Assembly (NCBI GenBank): GCA_021286855.1
Contig: JAJTBO010000016.1
Coordinates: forward strand, 1-64,000
Origin: Hyphomicrobiales bacterium
Lineage (GTDB): Bacteria > Pseudomonadota > Alphaproteobacteria > Rhizobiales > Ancalomicrobiaceae
Direction of reading: 5' to 3'
Length of the DNA: 64,000 nucleotides
Shown here in pieces: positions 61,571 to 64,000 of this stretch. Numbering within the stretch: position 1 is the stretch's first letter; each line of letters starts with the position of its first letter. The translations under genes and the position numbers were made by a program. The notes under the pieces are model-generated. The model was not told where the DNA came from. It searched no databases and saw only the letters and a program-made list of their open reading frames with translations.

Positions 61571-63352
61571 TCACTTGGTCAGGATCACGGGCAGCGAGAT
61601 CACCGCCGGACCGGTGAAGGCGTGCGCGCCGAGCTCGGCGTCGAGGGCGGCGGTGACGAAGCCGGTCGCCACCGTCATGCGCGGCTTCTCGAACAGCGGA
61701 TCGAGGGCGGTCTGATCGGGATGGCGCAGGCTCTGGCCGTCGTCCTCGATCTCGATCGCCGCATCGAACAGCCGGTCGACGCCGACCCGGTCGCTGCGGC
61801 CTTTGCGCGGCGCGGCGGCGATGCGGTCGGCCTTGCCGCCGAAGGGCGCGTTCGCCGAGAAGCGGCTCTCGGGCGCGCGCGGCGCGGTCGGGTTCTGCGT
61901 CGGGGCGAGCGAGGCGAGACGCATCGTCGGTCCGGGCTCGGCGACGGGTTGGGCCGCGCGCGGAGCGGCGGAGGCGTAGCCGAGGGCGACCTCGGCGTCG
62001 GTCTCGCCGGTGAAGGCGGAGAGCGCGGCGTGGGCGTCGCCCGGGATGGCGGCTTCCGCGAGATGCGCCGCGCCGCGCGGACGCGGTTTCGGCAGGACGA
62101 AGCCCGAGGCTTCGGCGGGAAGCGCGGCGAGCGCCAGCATCTCGGTCGGGGCGCGGCCGGGGCGGTCGGCCGGTAGCGGCGCGGCCATCGGCTTGAGACC
62201 GGGGGTGAAGGCGATCTGCTGCGGCCTCTCGGCCTCGGCGACCGGACGGCCGCTCGGACCCTGGACCCAGCCGGGCGGCAGGCCGCCGGCGCTCGGGCCG
62301 TAGCGAGAGGGCATCGGCTCGACCGAGGCGACGGTGGTCGGGCGGGTCGGGCCGGCGCTCGGCGCGGCGACCGGCAGCGGCACCAGCGATCCGCCGGCGG
62401 TGGCGGTCTGCACCGGCGGCAGCGGCACCGGGGCGGGCGGCGGCGCGGCGGCGAGACGGGTCTGGTCGACGCCGGGCGGCGGCTCGCCCTTGCGGGCGAG
62501 AACCTTGGGGTCGGATCCGGGAGGCAGCGGTCCCTGGCGCAGTTCCTGGGCCCGGCGCGGCGCCGGGGCGGGAGCCTCCTCCTCGTCGTCGCCGGGGGCG
62601 GCGGCGTGGTTGTAGGAAGAGGATGACGACGAGCCGCCGCCGAACAGGGCGGCGAGCAGACCGCCGCCGGAGGACGAGCTCTCGACCGGGCCGCCGCCGC
62701 GCTCCTTGCGCGACTGAACCTCGGCGAGGGCCTCCTGATAGCCGGGCAGGGGGCTGCCGTCGGCCGGCAGATGCGCGGTCTTGCCGTCGGGGAAGAGACG
62801 GGCGAGCTGTTCGCGGGTCATCCGCGGCCAGGCGCGGACCGAGCCGGTGTCCATGTGGACGAAGGGCGAGCCGGAGGTCGGATAGAAGCCGACGCCGCCC
62901 ATCTGCAGCTTCATGCCGGTCTCGCGCAGCGTCGAGAGCGGCACGTCGGGCAGGTAGAAGTCCATCGCCTTGCCCAGCATGTGCTGGGAGAACTTGGCGA
63001 CGCCGCGCGAGCGGTTGCGCAGGGCGTTGTTGGTGGCCGGCGAGCGGTAGCCGGAAACGATGTGGATCGGCTGATGCGAGCCGACCCGGCGATAGACGTC
63101 CCAGACGAGGTCGAACAGCATGGGATCCATGCGGGTGACTTCGTTGCGTCGCCAGTCGCGCAACAGCCGGTTCAGCTCCTGAAGACCGGCGGAATCGTAG
63201 GAGCCGTCGCGCTTGAACACGACGGTGGCGCGTTCCTGAGTATGGGTGTTGTAGAGGCTGAGGGCGCGCGTCTCGGCCTGCGCCATGCCGGCCGTCGCGG
63301 CCAGGAGAAACGTCCCGGCGAGAAGTCTCGCCACGTCGCGGCGTTCAACCAT
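61571..63352 (-). CDS. DUF882 (YcbK-like, M15-type) murein peptidase with low-complexity C-terminus
   Basis: 593 residues. After a signal peptide (LLAGTFLLAATAGMAQA) comes a DUF882 domain to about residue 190, with zinc-ligand motifs SQHMLGKAMDFY (His, Asp) and FVHMDTG (His), resembling the YcbK/MepK endopeptidases that cut peptidoglycan cross-links. The remaining 400 residues are Pro/Ala/Ser-rich, with Ser runs (SSSSSGGGLLAALFGG and GGGSSSSSS types), and no recognised domain until a more ordered end (DRLFDAAIEIEDDGQSLRH). An L,D-transpeptidase gene precedes it, as ycbB precedes ycbK in E. coli. Confidence 0.87.
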   Translation of the reverse strand: MVERRDVARLLAGTFLLAATAGMAQAETRALSLYNTHTQERATVVFKRDGSYDSAGLQELNRLLRDWRRNEVTRMDPMLFDLVWDVYRRVGSHQPIHIVSGYRSPATNNALRNRSRGVAKFSQHMLGKAMDFYLPDVPLSTLRETGMKLQMGGVGFYPTSGSPFVHMDTGSVRAWPRMTREQLARLFPDGKTAHLPADGSPLPGYQEALAEVQSRKERGGGPVESSSSGGGLLAALFGGGSSSSSSYNHAAAPGDDEEEAPAPAPRRAQELRQGPLPPGSDPKVLARKGEPPPGVDQTRLAAAPPPAPVPLPPVQTATAGGSLVPLPVAAPSAGPTRPTTVASVEPMPSRYGPSAGGLPPGWVQGPSGRPVAEAERPQQIAFTPGLKPMAAPLPADRPGRAPTEMLALAALPAEASGFVLPKPRPRGAAHLAEAAIPGDAHAALSAFTGETDAEVALGYASAAPRAAQPVAEPGPTMRLASLAPTQNPTAPRAPESRFSANAPFGGKADRIAAAPRKGRSDRVGVDRLFDAAIEIEDDGQSLRHPDQTALDPLFEKPRMTVATGFVTAALDAELGAHAFTGPAVISLPVILTK

Positions 63353-63712
63353 CTATCCGAACCCCAGGAAACCCGAAGGCCTCGTCCCACGGATCGACCG
63401 TCGATGAAAGCGTACATCGTGTCCGCATCGAGGCGATCCTTTCGCAAAGGACATCTTCGGCCGGGAACGGTTAATGAATCTTTTACCCTGCCGGGCGCGG
63501 CGAAGGAATGTGTTCACCTTCCGCAGTGTTCCGACATGCGGCGAGATGTCGCATTCAGTGCGGCTCCGAGGTCGCAACGAGCGTTGGCGTGTGATTTCAG
63601 GGCAACGGTCGAGGCAGGTGGCGACGATTCGTCGCCACCTCCCGCTCAGCCCTCTTCGGTGCGCCGGTTCTTTCGCCTGGGCCGGGTCGGCCCGATCGAA
63701 CCGGGCTCCGGG
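63353..63712. other. Intergenic region between the L,D-transpeptidase and DUF882 genes
   Basis: 360 bases. An AGGTGGCGACG/CGTCGCCACCT inverted repeat (63616-63626 and 63630-63640) could end transpeptidase transcription. The part near 63470-63490 is AT-richer (GGTTAATGAATC) and probably holds the DUF882 promoter. No gene seen. Confidence 0.55.
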
Positions 63713-64000
63713 TCACAGACCGAGGATGCGGCGCATCTTGGCGTCGTGGCCGTAGACGTCACGACGGCTCTGGAGGTGGCCGTCGTCGTCGACGAACTCG
63801 GTGAAGTAGCCGATGTGCACGGGGATGTGGCGCTGAAGGTTGATCTGGCGCTCGGAGCCGCCGATCTGCTTCTTCAGCCGCGCGCCGTTCAGGCCGTCGG
63901 GCTCTTCCGACAGCACCGCGTCGGCGAAGGAAAAGGGTTCGTGGACGCGGACGCAGCCGTGCGACAAGGCGCGGTAGTCGCGGGCGAACAGGCTGCGCGA
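63713..64000 (-). CDS. L,D-transpeptidase (YcbB/LdtD-type), C-terminal fragment
   Basis: The last 95 codons of a gene that continues beyond base 64000. It contains SHGCVRV, the YkuD-fold active site with the catalytic Cys, preceded by SLFARDYRAL and followed by HIPVHIGYFTEFVDDDGHLQ, which match the end of the large YcbB-type periplasmic L,D-transpeptidases. These make 3-3 cross-links in peptidoglycan. A downstream DUF882 peptidase gene supports the call. Confidence 0.88.
   Translation of the reverse strand, partial: SRSLFARDYRALSHGCVRVHEPFSFADAVLSEEPDGLNGARLKKQIGGSERQINLQRHIPVHIGYFTEFVDDDGHLQSRRDVYGHDAKMRRILGL

Noticed and set aside
63616..63640. A perfect 11-base hairpin as a certain Rho-independent terminator
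   Set aside because: No T run on either side; kept only as a note in the intergenic entry.

Overview
The window is very GC-rich alphaproteobacterial chromosome, most likely from the order Hyphomicrobiales (Rhizobiales). The basis is gene content and order: cpdR beside an N-formylglutamate amidohydrolase and a tRNA-Val, a suhB/mmgR-type small RNA beside hisN, gapR and DUF1036 genes near pyruvate kinase, and a BcsN-type cellulose operon. The family cannot be fixed from sequence alone. I see no phage, insertion sequence, CRISPR array or integrase; this is core and housekeeping sequence with some accessory catabolic and export modules.

Layout. 0-3.2 kb: the 5' end of gltB, a tautomerase, a threonine aldolase, a Dabb protein and an Hsp20 chaperone with an RpoH-type promoter. 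3.4-8.5 kb: an alpha/beta hydrolase whose frame runs into the 3' end of hisN, a complete small RNA gene (promoter, conserved loop, terminator), N-formylglutamate amidohydrolase, cpdR, tRNA-Val(GAC) and a PPK2 kinase. 8.5-15.1 kb: the cytochrome bd operon cydA-cydB-cydX-cydD-cydC, including a 40-codon cydX. 15.4-19.6 kb: macAB export pump with a divergent TetR regulator and a palindromic operator. 19.7-25.4 kb: a membrane-anchored SNase-like protein, a PPP phosphatase, a two-gene TRAP permease set without binding protein, a class I amidotransferase and an acetyltransferase. 25.6-31.2 kb: copper ATPase, periplasmic glucan protein OpgG/OpgD, KDPG aldolase and a DUF533 protein. 31.3-34.8 kb: LacI regulator, DMT exporter, MarR regulator and an orphan ABC ATPase. 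35-37.2 kb: an 8-oxoguanine-deaminase-like amidohydrolase and a creatininase-family hydrolase.

37.4-45.4 kb is a glycolate-to-malate module on the minus strand: glcB (malate synthase G), then glcD-glcE-glcF (glycolate oxidase) and glcG, with a divergent IclR regulator. Two copies of a long inverted-repeat element bracket glcDEFG. 45.5-55.4 kb is a cellulose module: bcsA-bcsB-bcsZ-bcsK(TPR)-bcsN on the minus strand, with a convergent BcsL-like acetyltransferase. The BcsA PilZ domain implies control by cyclic di-GMP. 55.9-64 kb holds rpmJ, a TPR protein, a DUF454 membrane protein, pyruvate kinase, a DUF1036 protein, a second DMT exporter, a second N-formylglutamate amidohydrolase, gapR, a DUF882 (YcbK-like) peptidase and the 3' end of an L,D-transpeptidase.

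The best candidates for a second look are the small RNA at 5575-5676, the paired inverted repeats around glcDEFG, the Trp-for-Gly change in the CydC Walker A motif, the hydrolase/hisN antisense overlap, and the cellulose operon, which has no recognisable outer-membrane pore.
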